Positions 1 through 10,812 of a DNA stretch of 64,000 bases are shown here, piece by piece (positions within the stretch are counted from its first letter, which is position 1; the number at the start of each line of letters is the position of its first letter). The notes beneath the pieces are model-generated. The model saw only the letters and a program-made list of their open reading frames with translations. It was not told where the DNA came from and searched no databases. Source of the DNA: Calliopum simillimum (lineage: Eukaryota > Arthropoda > Insecta > Diptera > Lauxaniidae); NCBI GenBank assembly GCA_951812925.1, contig OX638369.1:3410001-3474000 (forward strand), written 5' to 3'. The position numbers and the translations under genes were made by a program.

Positions 1-286
1 TTTTTCAAAGCCATTTTGGGGCTTGGAGCACCCTTTTTAATTTTTAAAAAGTAATTTTATTTCAAAGTAAATTTTATTACAATTATTCTCAAAACTGTGG
101 TACGTTTCACGGTTATCCAGTTATGAGTTTTTGAATTGTATTATGTGTTTTTCATGAACCCTTGGTGCGCGTGCGTTACCTTACAGAGCTGCCACCGTCC
201 GGACGGTACTTTATTCAATGAACCTTAGTGAAATTTTCCATAAAACTTTTTTGTGGAATATTTTAACCCATTCTGACCATTTTGTT

Positions 287-436
287 GGATAAAGGGGTCA
301 AAAAGACCCATTAAAACGGGATATAATGAATTAATATGTTCTTAAAGGTTAACATAAAATCAAGCAAGGAACAACTACCTAGGACATCTTAACACATTAT
401 ATCCCGTTTTAATGGGTCTTTTTGACCCCTTTATCC
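287..436. repeat. Short palindromic element, 42-bp arms
   Basis: The arms at 287-328 and 395-436 are inverted copies of each other over 42 bp, with partial matching continuing inward. Each arm holds the self-complementary stretch GGGGTCAAAAAGACCC followed by a TTAAAACGGGATATAAT-type tail. About 66 bp separate the arms. A diverged half of the same unit is recognisable near 21600-21690. No target duplication could be fixed, so the superfamily is unknown. The flanking 1-286 and 437-794 are AT-rich, with no gene that I can support. Confidence 0.75.
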
Positions 437-794
437 AAATAAATTTTCAAATATGAAAGTATCCGAAGGTTGAATCGATCTTCCTATGGCCGCCATCTTG
501 AAAATTTTCGGAATTTCGGAAAATTATTTTACCACAGTAATATGTCTGTCAAATTCTAACTTTTCACCATTTTTCATAGAAATCGGAGATGTCAAGTCGA
601 ATCTTGGTCGATAACGCAAAGAAAGTCTCAACTGAGTTTTCTTCAAAATATCAATCTCAACCCTTTACTTCCGTTAGTTCCTTTCTGAAGATATCTAAAT
701 TGCATCAATATAAACAAAATAAAGCAATTTTTTGCCTTCTTTTCTGGATTTGTTTTTGCCATTTTTTTTTGTTTTTTTTTTTCTTCTTCTTCTA

Positions 795-800
795 TTTATT
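795..800 (-). terminator. Candidate polyadenylation signal of the secreted-protein gene
   Basis: AATAAA occurs on the minus strand about 110 nt past the stop codon of the 909-2168 gene. The region is AT-rich, so a chance match is possible. Confidence 0.3.
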
Positions 801-908
801 TAAAAATGTGTCCATTTCTCTTAATTTTTTTATTATTTTAAACATGTGTTTACAACCATTGATTTTCAAAAGAAGCATTCATGTACATTGAATATGCATG
901 ACTTTTAG

Positions 909-2168
909 TTACTTACTATATTGGCTACAATCCTCAAAAGACCATATACAATCGTTAACACCTAATAAAAAGTTCTCCTTGTCTAAGGTATGGGGTGAGT
1001 TTACGACTCCAGCGCAAAGAAATTTGGTCTCATTCATACTTGATATCACCATTTGGTCACCATCAAACTGAACTTTCCAGTCAGAACCATCTACAGTATG
1101 TCTTACATTATCTTGATAATATTCAGGCTGCTCTTGTAAATGTATTATTCCTAATAAGCGCTCAGGCCATACTACGCTGCGAAATTTGAATTCTAAAGGC
1201 TTTTCTGTCGTCTCCACTTTGAATGCTGCCACACGTTTACTTTCGTAAGATTCCGGAGCACATAACTGATAATTCCAACCAGAACAGTCCGTGATATAAC
1301 GTCTGTTGCCATTGGTTAGCTTTTGGAAAAGGCATACTTTTCCACTAAACTCATTTTGCATTTGTACTTCTAATGGAATAATTGCATTCATTTTATGTTG
1401 CATTTCTGAAGTGAATTCTCCCTTAAATTGCCTCTGTCGTTTTTTCAGTTGAGCGAAATATTGAAAGATAATTTTTTTCTCAGCTTCATTAAATGGACCC
1501 TTGTCGTATAATGAAATAAGAAGTTTAAAATTTTGTTTTAAATATGGTGACAAATCAGCTAGAATAGGCACTAGTTCTTTAACAGACAATATCTCACGCG
1601 CCTTTGACACCATTACACCAAAAGTTATATTTGAAACAGTCTCATTCGTCATGTGCAGCATTTCTAGCAGCTTTTCTAATGGCGTGCCTTTTATATTACA
1701 ACCACTAATAAAAACTACAGCCTCCATGACACGCGAACCTTTTGGTACTATGGTATCCAAAAGTAGTCCTTGTCGAATTTGCTGCAGTTCATTGAATTTC
1801 TCTGGCTGTATACTCGTGCTGTTAATGTTGAGGAGCGCTTCGATTTTATTGTATAAATCTAAAGCATCAAATGGTAAATCCGTGTGATGAGCCTTATTCA
1901 TTCCATCATATAGGCCTAATAAGACATCAGCCCTGAAATTAATATCCCTACTCATTTCAGATAAACGAAGTATGTCCGTAAAACTGTCAACATTTTGTTC
2001 GTATATGCCAACAAGTACAGAGCGCAAGTGTGGACTAAATAGCGGCTGCGGAGTACTTATTGCATTGATTTCATTATATATATACAGATCTGGTGGTCTC
2101 GTAGTTACTACAGCGCAATGGCCGAGATAAAATGCGCATGTTGTCAATAACACGAAAACAGCTGCCAT
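909..2168 (-). CDS. Secreted protein of unknown function, 419 aa
   Basis: This is the only frame in the window that reads like an ordinary host gene. The protein begins with a hydrophobic signal peptide (residues 1 to about 18, MAAVFVLLTTCAFYLGHC) and has no later membrane segment, so it should be secreted. The mature part is an acidic, mainly helical-looking N-terminal half and a C-terminal third rich in Cys and Trp (about residues 280-419), with spaced W/C blocks such as DCSGW, SDWKVQF, FLCAG and DCIWSFEDC that suggest a beta-trefoil-like fold. Four N-glycosylation sequons (one NST, two NET, one NIT) are present. Directly upstream of the ATG, the minus strand has a long pyrimidine tract ending TTTTACATTCAG, then AAAC before ATG. 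This looks like a 3' splice site at 2173-2174, so a 5' leader exon probably lies further right. I do not recognise the family; a two-domain lipid- or hormone-like haemolymph protein is only a guess. Confidence 0.8.
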   Translation of the reverse strand: MAAVFVLLTTCAFYLGHCAVVTTRPPDLYIYNEINAISTPQPLFSPHLRSVLVGIYEQNVDSFTDILRLSEMSRDINFRADVLLGLYDGMNKAHHTDLPFDALDLYNKIEALLNINSTSIQPEKFNELQQIRQGLLLDTIVPKGSRVMEAVVFISGCNIKGTPLEKLLEMLHMTNETVSNITFGVMVSKAREILSVKELVPILADLSPYLKQNFKLLISLYDKGPFNEAEKKIIFQYFAQLKKRQRQFKGEFTSEMQHKMNAIIPLEVQMQNEFSGKVCLFQKLTNGNRRYITDCSGWNYQLCAPESYESKRVAAFKVETTEKPLEFKFRSVVWPERLLGIIHLQEQPEYYQDNVRHTVDGSDWKVQFDGDQMVISSMNETKFLCAGVVNSPHTLDKENFLLGVNDCIWSFEDCSQYSK

Positions 2169-2349
2169 GTTTCTGAATGTAAAATAAAAAAAAAAAATAA
2201 ATATGTTAAATGTTAACCCAAGGATAGTTTCAAAATAAAGACTAGATTCTTACAAAAATTTTGGAGTTTGAAAATTATAATTTTTTTTTTTGGGATATAG
2301 ATAATATGCACGTCTCAAAACCGATTTTCTTACGTTTTTCAATTACGCG

Positions 2350-2450
2350 GTCGGATAAACGATTTTTTACTCAAAAGCAAGTCATCTAACGAAAAAAACG
2401 TTTCAGGCAAAAACGCTTGAATACGTGTGAATTTTTTCGGAAGTTTTTGT
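2350..2450. repeat. Fragment related to the 53.8-kb foldback arms
   Basis: The stretch 2356-2397, reading ACGATTTTTTACTCAAAAGC and on to CATCTAACGAAAAAA, matches 54065-54108 of the large foldback, and the resemblance continues for some 50 bp (AATACGTGTGA versus AATGCGTGTGA). It appears to be an old solitary fragment of that family. Confidence 0.55.
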
Positions 2451-2596
2451 GATATTTCTAAAGTATCCATTTGTATCGATTTTTTATTGAAAAATGTTAT
2501 ATTCTTTTTTTTTTTTGCCAAAATGGGCCTTCAGTAGAATTAAAATTGCTCCATTCGTTCTTTGCGGAATAAAAAAAATATATATAAATTCAGTTA

Positions 2597-4756
2597 TCTT
2601 CTCTTCTTATACGAGATAAAATTGTATGTTTGTTTTTTTGTTTGTTTCTTTGTACTTATTTCTGTGCCAATATTTTTTCTCGAAAACGTCTACAGCGATT
2701 TTAATGAAACTTCGAGTAGTGTTAGATATTAGCATGCAATGAAGAATAAGCTAGGTTTGAACTTTGTAAATGCTCACCAGAGGGCGTGGCACAGCCTTAA
2801 ATTTTAAATTTGATTTAGTAATAACTCGCAAACCATACAAGGTATTTGGATGAAATTTGGTGAGCGGGTACAAGTTAATAATACCTCATAACGGACAAAA
2901 AGTGAGCGGGATCGAAGAAGTGCCACGCCCACTTTTCAGCTCTTGAAAATTTTAATTCAATATTACTCGAAAACGACTCCAACAATTTTGATGAAAATTT
3001 AGGAGATGTTACCTCTGCAAACAAGAATTAATATGTGGTATGCCGTTATATTGGGAAAACTCGTTGAAGGGCGTGGCACCGCCCACAAAAATATAAAACG
3101 GTATAAAAAGAAAACTAATAAAGCAAACATTCTGAAATTAACTGTGAGGTGCGTAATTGCTAAAAGACATCTCTGTTCTGAAAGTGGGCGAAATATTGCT
3201 GTTGCGCGTCGAACCTCCCACACAAGATATTTTAATGAAATTTGGTATGTAGGTACTGCTTATTAATGCCTTATAATAACCGAAAAGTGGGCGGTATCGA
3301 AAAAGTACCACGCCCCCTTTTTAACCGTTGAAAATTTTGATTTAATATTACTCGAAAACGACTCCAACAATTTTAATGAGAATTTAAGAGATTGTACCCT
3401 TGAAAACAAGTGTTAATATGTGATATGCTGTTATATTGGAAAAACTCGATGAAGGGCGTTGCACCGCCCACAGAAATATAATACGCTTGAAAAAGAAAAC
3501 TACTAAAGCAATCTTTCTCAATTTAACGTAAGGTAGTCTACTTGCTATTAGGCACCTACGAACTGAAAGTAGAGAAAATATCGCCTATGGGCGTGGAATC
3601 TCCCATACAAGTAAAACACGTTAAATGTTATCTCACGCAAATGATACAACATATTTTGATGGAATTTGGTACACAGCTATTGCTGACAAATGCCTTTTGT
3701 ATAAACAAAAGTGGGTGATACCGAGAAAGTGCCAGGCCCACTTTTTAACCATTCAAAATTTTGATTCGATATTATTCGAAAACGACTCCAATAATTTTAA
3801 TGAAAATTTAAGAGATGATACCCTTAAAAACAAGGAATAATATGCAATATGCCGTTTTATTGGAAAAACTCACTGAAAGGCGTGGCACCGCCTACAAAAA
3901 TATAATACGCTAGAAAAAGAAGAAATAATAAAGCAATCTTCGTAAATTTAACTGTAGGGAGTCTCCTTTTTATTAGGCACCTACGACCTGAAAATGGGCA
4001 ATATATCGCCGGTGCGCGTGGAACCTCCCATACAAGTAAAACAAATAAAATGCTATTTCTCGCAAATGCTACAACGTATTTTGATGAAATTTGGTATGCG
4101 GATCTGGATCATGAGTATCTAAAGCATAACGAAAAGTGGGATTTGTTCAACAATTGCCACGACCACTTTTTACCAAAATAAAAATTTTAGTTATAGTAGT
4201 AACTCAGGCACAAAAAAAGAATGGAATGAACTTTTTATTTTTAATATGCAGTCTTATGTACTTTTTGACGCTGAATCCATCTTCATCAGCAGAACTGTCA
4301 TTATACCTGCAGGGTTTTGAAATATCTTTGCTTGAAGTTGAAGAAAACGCTGTGTTCAGTCTTAACTGCGTGTCTACAAGAAAAGGTGAAATCCTTTTTT
4401 ATTAATGGCGTTGAATAGCCACACTCTTCCTTATCAAAACTTTTCCAATAGGTCTTTTACTTTCCGAGGTAAGATCTTTTGAAGGTATGATATTTCAGCC
4501 CCCATACAATAGACGAAATATTTTGGATGCCTGCCATATCCCATTTATTTAATTTTTTGATATTTTTCTATACCATTCCACACTTTCCAAATTTTTTCTT
4601 ATTATTATTCTCATCGGTTAGTTTATCATTTTGAAAGCATGAACATTGGAGGTGAAAAGGTATGAATTCCATCACAAAAAATAGCTATGAATAATAACAT
4701 TGACTAAAATAATAAGATTAGATTGTTGACCGAGCAGGGATCGGTCTCCAGGTACT
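2597..4756 (+). mobile_element. Helitron/Helentron-like non-autonomous repeat, copy A (full length)
   Basis: One of three copies in the same orientation with the same ends (others at 7853 and 27173). All begin TCTTCTCTTCTTATACGAG directly after an A. All end with the hairpin GACCGA-GCAGGGA-TCGGTC followed by TCCAGGTAC and then a T. A short T/G microsatellite follows the 5' end. The middle consists of about four diverged repeats of roughly 550 bp, each with a block like GGGCGTGGCACCGCCCAC and CTCGAAAACGACTCCAAC. No target duplication is visible. The A/T insertion context, lack of duplication, terminal hairpin and internal tandem repeats fit non-autonomous Helitron-superfamily elements, but the 3' end is not the canonical CTRR. 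It encodes no protein I can support. Confidence 0.65.
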
Positions 4757-5631
4757 TGTTTTTAAGGGTCCTTTTAACTTTTGAGTCGGTTTCGTGACGA
4801 TTTTTTTTTTTTGCTTTATTCAAAATCAAACCAAAACCATAATGTTTTGAATATAAAGAGAAAAATAAAATATCCCACAATATTAGCTTTGATTTCACGT
4901 TTTAAAATAAATGTCAAAAATCCGCATCGAGATCTGTGCCGCATTAAAATTTATTCAGCCCAAAAGGTTGCGAAAATCATTTTTTCGCAAAAATTTCGCT
5001 TTACTGAGCTACAGAATTGAGGACCAAAATTTTTTATGTAAAATAACCATAAGCAATATATTTCCAAAATCTATGCGAACCTTTGAGCTTGAATAACTTT
5101 TTATCTGGCAGTGATCTTGTTTGCAATTTTTGACTTTTGTTTTAAAAAATCAAAATCATTTTTTTGATCTGAAGTCTTTTAAAAGTCTAATTTCACTATA
5201 CCTACTTATTCAATAATAATTTTTTTTAATTTACAGCTTTATATCTGTAACATCGAAACTTTGATTTGAATTTTATTTGATTACCTCAAACTTATTTTTC
5301 CAACGCAACTTTAGATAGAACTGAGAAAAGTTGCGCCATACATCGCTTTTTAAATGCTTTCCAAGGGCCTGCAATTGTTACGCAAACAACTGATTATTTT
5401 TCAAAAACTACAGATTCAGCTAAATATTATCAGAGTTTTAAAACTACTGAGTATGTTTTCTATTCAATGTTCAATATTCAGTATAAATACTTCCACTATG
5501 TTACTGGCTGCGTTACTTATCAATAATTGCATTACATTTGAAAGGGCTTATCAAGAAAATGTGATAGATGTGTCTTATCATTTTTCTAAAATAAGGGCTT
5601 TAACTTAAATGCAATATTTTATATACATCGT
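4757..5631. other. AT-rich interval without recognisable gene
   Basis: Only short chance frames and homopolymer runs are seen. No TIR, coding similarity or RNA fold was recognised. Confidence 0.5.
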
Positions 5632-6270
5632 CGGTGCTTACGAAGACTATCTCTTTTTTAACCCTCATCGTACAATCCTCCAAAAACTTCCGTAGCGTAC
5701 AATTAGGGTGAGGTTGGACTTCGATCGCGTATAACTTTTGTTTTTCAGAGTCGATTTATAATTTTTTTTTTTTTATTCTGTAGGGAATTTGATCAGAAAA
5801 ACAATGAGCTATGCTTTATACCTGCCTTCTAAAAATTTTCGTGTGTTTTTGGTCAAAAACTGAACACACTTTCACATGTTTTCCCTCAAAAAAATGGGGT
5901 TAGCCTAACCCCATTGTACGCTGAGGGTTAAATGCGGACAAGAAAATCATTTTTTCAAATTGCGGCGAAAAAACTCTTTTTTGTAATATTCGGACAAGAA
6001 AATCACTTTTTACAAAATGCGGGAAAGAAAATTTCTTTTTTAAAAATGCAGCGTAAAAAATCACTCTTTAATGCAAATTTTTTCGAAAAAAGGAATAGGA
6101 AAAATTTCCCTAAAAAAATTATTTTTTCAAAAAGTAATTTTTTTTGCCGCATTTTGTAAAAAGTGATTTTCTTGTCCGAATATTACAAAAAAGAGTTTTT
6201 TCGCCGCAATTTCAAAAAAAGATTTTCTTCGCCGCAACTTTCGGTTGGAAGATTTTCTTCGTAAGCACCG
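5632..6270. mobile_element. Foldback element, family FB-cggtgc, copy 1 (interrupted)
   Basis: The ends are inverted copies: CGGTGCTTACGAAGACTATC on the left and TTCTTCGTAAGCACCGG on the right. The interior is made of inverted, tandem blocks of the type GCGGCGAAGAAAATC and GCGGACAAGAAAATCA. The second copy at 54490-54864 has the same ends and blocks. ACAT flanks both sides (left edge near 5625, right edge after 6272) and may be the target duplication. A TTAA-type MITE (5658-5931) interrupts the left arm. Confidence 0.7.
5658..5931. mobile_element. piggyBac-type MITE inside the foldback
   Basis: TTAA is duplicated at 5658-5661 and 5928-5931. Just inside lie inverted ends CCCTCATCGTACAAT and (inverted) CCCTCAGCGTACAAT, with one mismatch in 15. 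A CCC start after TTAA is typical of the piggyBac superfamily. The 266-bp body has no coding capacity and includes the palindrome GGGGTTAGCCTAACCCC near its right end. The corresponding site in foldback copy 2 (minus strand, about 54833-54845) reads CTCTTCTTAAAATGCGG without an insert, which is a direct empty site. Confidence 0.85.
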
Positions 6271-6536
6271 GCGACATATGTATATTTTTTTTTATTCAAA
6301 AAATAGACAAGTGGAAAAATGCTTATTGATTCTTATAGATAGAAATAATCACCTTTGTATAGGGGACCACTTAAGGGCTGAATAAAAGTGGCTTGTACGT
6401 TCCAAAAAATTTTTGAGGAGGAAGAATTAATGGGGGTTTGTGAACATTTTTATGGTATATCTGATCGCCTATAAAAGTTATGAAACTTAATTCATAAGGT
6501 GAAGCCAATTCTACGATACACCGCTGTACTTCACAT

Positions 6537-6920
6537 TAGTGATAAGCAAACCAAGACCGAGACCAAGACCATAGCAGTCTTGGTCTTGGTCTTGTTCTTG
6601 CACATTGAGTCTTGGTCTTGGTCTTGGTTTTGATATTGAGTCTTGGTCTTGATCTTGCTCATTGAGTCTTGGTCTCGGTCCTGGTCTTGGTTTTGAAAAA
6701 ATTTTCAGAGATATTGAGTATTCAAAACCATATTTTTCCAAAGCAGTTGGGTTTTTAAGATGCCAAAATTCAAATCGAGAGATGATTTCATCTGAAAACG
6801 GACGCGAAACTACTTTTAACTATAAATTAGCAAGACTAAAAAGCAGTCTTGGTCTTGACAATTATCGTGAGCAAGACCAAGACCAAGACACAAGACCAAG
6901 ACTAATTTTGCTCATCACTA
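6537..6920. mobile_element. hAT-type MITE rich in CAAGAC hexamers, copy 1
   Basis: The terminal inverted repeats start TAGTGATAAGCAAA on the left and (inverted) TAGTGATGAGCAAAA on the right, fitting the YAxNG start of hAT ends. The 8-bp flanks are CTTCACAT (6529-6536) and ATTCACAT (6921-6928), 7 of 8 identical. The subterminal regions are built from (GTCTTG)n/(CAAGAC)n hexamers with TCATTGAG-type spacers. There is no transposase frame. A second copy in the opposite orientation lies at 16317-16743. Confidence 0.85.
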
Positions 6921-6928
6921 ATTCACAT

Positions 6929-7421
6929 ATTAAAAACAAATAAAACACTAACTGCCCTTTTTCTCTCCAAATAGAAAATATGGAATTCATCCAAATCAAA
7001 ATCATCGCACCACCTGCAGAAAAGGGCAGAACAACGTTTGCTGGGGCAGCTAGTATACTATTAATCAGTGTTTCATTTATTTATTGAATCTTCTCTTCTT
7101 AGGAGACTAACAATAAGTTTAAAAATCTTAATCCTAAATAACATTATTATACATTACTTTGTCTAATATATAATTTCATATTAAATGTGTCTCCAGAGTT
7201 TATATGGACTTGTACATCCTGTGAGTTCAGAAAGCATACAAATTTGTGCCTGTTGTTCCAGCTGCATATGTAGCAGGAACAACCACAAGAAAGAGAGTAT
7301 GCACCTGTGGCTACATATACCAGTTTTAAGTCCCACCGAAGAGAATGCGCCAGTTACCGGCTGCATAGAAAGAGGGTGCGCCAGATACCGGCTGCATATA
7401 CAATTTTAGAACCCAGCCACC
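6929..7421. other. Interval without recognisable gene
   Basis: The stretch holds a short inverted pair around GTTGTTCC...GGAACAAC (about 7253-7283) and a direct repeat GATACCGGCTGCATA / GTTACCGGCTGCATA (about 7350-7400). It may be the 3' untranslated remainder of the jockey-like fragment that follows on the minus strand, but no clear poly-A tail is seen. Confidence 0.4.
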
Positions 7422-7853
7422 TTAACATGACACATTGCTAACAATACTTATAGCAGGGCGATCCTTTCTTTTTAGTCTGGAGAAATTTTCTAAATTCTTC
7501 AAACTCCGTGCCAATGGATTAGGATGATACATCAATCTTTCAACATAATTTTGCTTGAACTTGTTGATTTCGTTTTTAACCAAGAGGATGCCTAGGTCCC
7601 GATGTATGTGTTCGTTCCGTGTATACCATGGGTCACCTGTAATGGTTCTTAAAATTTTGGACTGCCGTCCGTTGTAATAAATCAATGTTCGAGGAGCTGG
7701 CGTTACCCCATAACTGTATAGCATATAACCAAATTGGCGTCTTTCGTTTTGTCCGTGACCGAGTACAGACATGCTCTCGTGTGTAATCGTTCGCGCGTGT
7801 CTTAAAGTTAGACCCGTTACACGTGTTTTTTTTAAGGCGCGTGTATCGTACAT
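7422..7853 (-). pseudogene. Jockey-clade LINE, C-terminal reverse-transcriptase remnant
   Basis: The minus-strand frame of 143 codons has, from about residue 40, the end of a jockey-clade ORF2: a degraded thumb (FGYMLYSYGV), then SKILRTITGDPWYTRNEHIH, DLGILLVKNEINKF, NYVERLMYHPNPLARSL and RLKRKDRP. In jockey, BS and relatives these lie downstream of the YADD box at the C-terminus. The catalytic RT core and endonuclease are absent. The first 40 residues do not match and may be rearranged. The fragment is cut at its 5' side exactly where Helitron-like copy B starts (7853). Confidence 0.75.
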
Positions 7854-9829
7854 CTTCTCTTCTTATACGAGATAAAATTGTATGTTTATTTATAAATTTA
7901 TAAATTTATATATTTATAAATATATATGTGCCCAAATTTTTCTCGAGAACGGATGCGTCGATTTTAATGAAACTTGGAACAGTGTCAGAGATTAGCATAC
8001 AATGAAGAATGAGCTAGGTTTGAACTTCGTAAATGCTCACCAGGGGGCGTGGCACTGCCCTAAATTTTAAAATTGATTTAGTCATAACCTGCAAACTATT
8101 CAAGTTATTTGGATTAAATTTGGTGAACGGGTACGGCTTAATTATACCTTGTAACAGACAAAAAGTGGGCGGGATCGAAGAAGTGCCACGCCCACTTTTC
8201 GGCCCTTGAAAATTTTAATTCAATATTACTCAAAAACCACTCCAACAATTTTAATGAAAATTTAGGTTACCGGACATAATCCCAACGGACATAATCCCCA
8301 TTTCGTAAATGGGGATTATGTCCGAAAATTTTTCGGTCATAATCCTCATTTTGGCCATGGGGGTTATGTCCGCAAATTTTTCGGACATAATCCCAATGGG
8401 GGTTATGTCCGAAAAATTTAATTAAGATTGAACAAAATTTTTGCAATAATCCATTTAAAAAATTTATATAGTGTTGGATGTTATAGACTGATCCGCGGCC
8501 GAAGGCCGCCGCGAAGCCGGTGTTGGATTTTTGGGAGTTTTAAGTCCTGAGCTGCGGCCGCAGGCCGCCCACTTACCCCTACCTTTATGTAAAATTACTG
8601 TAGAATTTTTGGGAGTTGTAAATCCTGAGCTGCTTCTGTTGTCAATAACAAAATATCGTTATGGGGACTATGTCCGTTTTTTCCTGGGGATTATGTCCGA
8701 AACACTTGCGGACATAATCCCCATTGAAAAATGGGGATTATGTCCGAATAACTTGCGGACATAATCCCCATATCGTGAATGGGGATTATGTCCGTGGGGA
8801 TTATGTCACGGCACCGAAAATTTAGGAGGTATAACCTTTACAAACGAATATTGTTATGTGATACACCGTTATATTGGGAAAACTCGTTGAAGGGCGTGGC
8901 ACCGCCCACAAAAATATAAAACGGTATAAAAAGAAAACTAACAAAGCAAACATTCTGAAATTAACTGTGAGGAGCCTAATTGCTATAGGGCATCTCTGAT
9001 CTGAAAGTGGGCAAAATATCGCAGTTGCGCGTGGAACCTCCCATACATGAAAAATACGTAAAATGCTATATCTCGCAAATTTTACAAGATATTTTAATGA
9101 AATTTGGTGTGTGGGTACTGCTTATCAATTCCTTTTAAAAACTGGAAAGTGGGCGATATCGAAGAAGTGCCACGCCCTCTTTTTGACCATTGAACATTTT
9201 AATTTAATATTACTCGAAAACGACTCCAACAATTTTAATGATAATTTAGGAGACGTTACCACTGCAAACAAGGATTAATATGTGATATAACGTTATATTA
9301 GGAAAATACGTTGAAGGGCGTGGCACCGCCCACAAAAAATATAATACGCTATAAGAACAAAAATACTAAAGCAATCTTTCTGAATTTAACTGTAGGAAGT
9401 CTACTTGCTATTAGCCACCTATGACCTGAAAGTGGGCAAAATATCGCCGGTGTGCGTGGAACCTCCCATACAAGTAAAACACATTAAATGCTATTTCTAG
9501 CAAAAGATACAACATATTTCGATGAAATTTGGTATGCGGATCTGGATCAGGAGTATCTAAAGCATAACGAAAAGTAGGCTTTGTTCAATAGTTGCCACGC
9601 CCACTTTTTATCAAAATAAAAATTTTGGTTAATAACTCTGGTACAAAAAAACATTAGAATGAACTTTTTAATTCTTATATGCAGCTTTATGTACTTTTTG
9701 ACGCTGAATCCGTCTCCATTGCTGAACTTTCATTACACCTGCAGGATTTTGAAATAGCTATGAATAAAAACATCGACTAAAATAATAAAATCAGATTGTT
9801 GACCGAGCAGGGATCGGTCTCCAGGTACT
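7853..9829 (+). mobile_element. Helitron/Helentron-like repeat, copy B (interrupted)
   Basis: Same 5' end (TCTTCTCTTCTTATACGAG after A) and same terminal hairpin GACCGA...TCGGTC plus TCCAGGTAC as copy A, with two or three internal repeat units. The 5' microsatellite here is ATTTATAA-type. A Mutator-type MITE (8265-8815) splits the first unit at a GAAAATTTAGG that is uninterrupted in copy A. Copy B abuts the jockey-like fragment on its left. Confidence 0.65.
8265..8815. mobile_element. Mutator-like MITE made of CGGACATAATCCCCAT repeats
   Basis: A perfect 9-bp target duplication GAAAATTTA flanks the element (8256-8264, 8816-8824). The ends are imperfect inverted repeats beginning GGTTACCGGACATAATCCC and (inverted) GGTGCCGTGACATAATCCCC. 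The interior holds about a dozen direct and inverted copies of CGGACATAATCCCCAT plus two GC-rich hairpins, GCGGCCGAAGGCCGC near 8495 and GCGGCCGCAGGCCGC near 8553. A 9-bp duplication and G-starting long repeats are typical of Mutator-like elements. No transposase frame is present. Confidence 0.8.
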
Positions 9830-10733
9830 ACCCTTATTATAGGTTAAAAGAAAAAAATCAATATCAGTCAGACTGAAAATTTCGATATATAATAATTTTA
9901 TAAGTCTGTAAAGACGCTACGCTGAGAGCTGTGATAAAAACCTAGTGTTTACGGCAGCTCTCGTTATTAGGGACCTATGTTACTCGTAATGAGTAGCATA
10001 TTCAAAGAAGAAGAAGAAGATAACCAAATTGGCTTGATGATGGATTTATATAAATGGATTTTATATTCAAGTTTCAGACGGGACCGATTATTTATGAGCC
10101 AATGCAGACTGAATTACATGAATAATATTATTATTATTATCTGTAGGCATGTATTTATAGAAAATGCATACTTTAAGGCATACTCATTACAAAGATGTGA
10201 ACTTTTAGCCATAATCATTATATCAACAACAGGGATCACTTGGCGCAATAATTTATGAATAGTTATCTTTAAAATAAAGCTAAATTAATATTCACCCTTT
10301 TTTGAAACACTTATTTAAATATACTGAGATTATTTATTAAAACTAAACACCAAACAACGATTTGTCTTTAAGAGATTAAAAATTGACAATTAAAGTTCAT
10401 ACCAAATTTATATGGACAATTTCAACACCGAAATATGGCACATTTGGAACAATAGTCAATGTGGGCTTGTATTATCATTAGGGGATAAACCTTAGACACG
10501 TGGTGTGTTAACTTCGAAAGGGTAGACATTAGAGTGAGTATAAGGGAAAACTATTGAGAGGCGTGCATATTTCTTGACATTACAATGACATTGATAGTGG
10601 TCTGAAGCAAGTGTTATGCTTTTGAATTTGGCGCTAGTTTGGGCCATGTTCGTTAAAAACTCAAGAAAATTGAGTGGAGGATAAGCAAATAATTAGAAAC
10701 AAAGGAAAATTAGGAAATACGGAAAATGTATTA

Positions 10734-10812
10734 CCATAACCGGGATTCTAGTCCGGGACCTCTGGGTTGTAAGCATAATACACTGCAACTGCGGCATACG
10801 ACCTGCCTGCAA
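10734..10812 (-). ncRNA. tRNA-like sequence (SINE head or tRNA pseudogene)
   Basis: On the minus strand the order is TGCCGCAGTTGCAGTG (a poor A box), GCTTACAACCCAGAGGTCC (anticodon-arm-like), then GGTCCCGGACTAGAATCC CGG (a degenerate B box, compare GGTTCGAATCC). Spacing is right for an internal RNA polymerase III promoter. The acceptor stem does not close, so it is not a functional tRNA. A tRNA-derived SINE is a good alternative, but no second copy was found here. Confidence 0.4.

Noticed and set aside
589..891. 100-codon plus-strand frame at the left edge
   Set aside because: The C-terminal half is a Phe/Leu run encoded by T homopolymers. It overlaps the likely 3' end of the secreted-protein gene and resembles no family.
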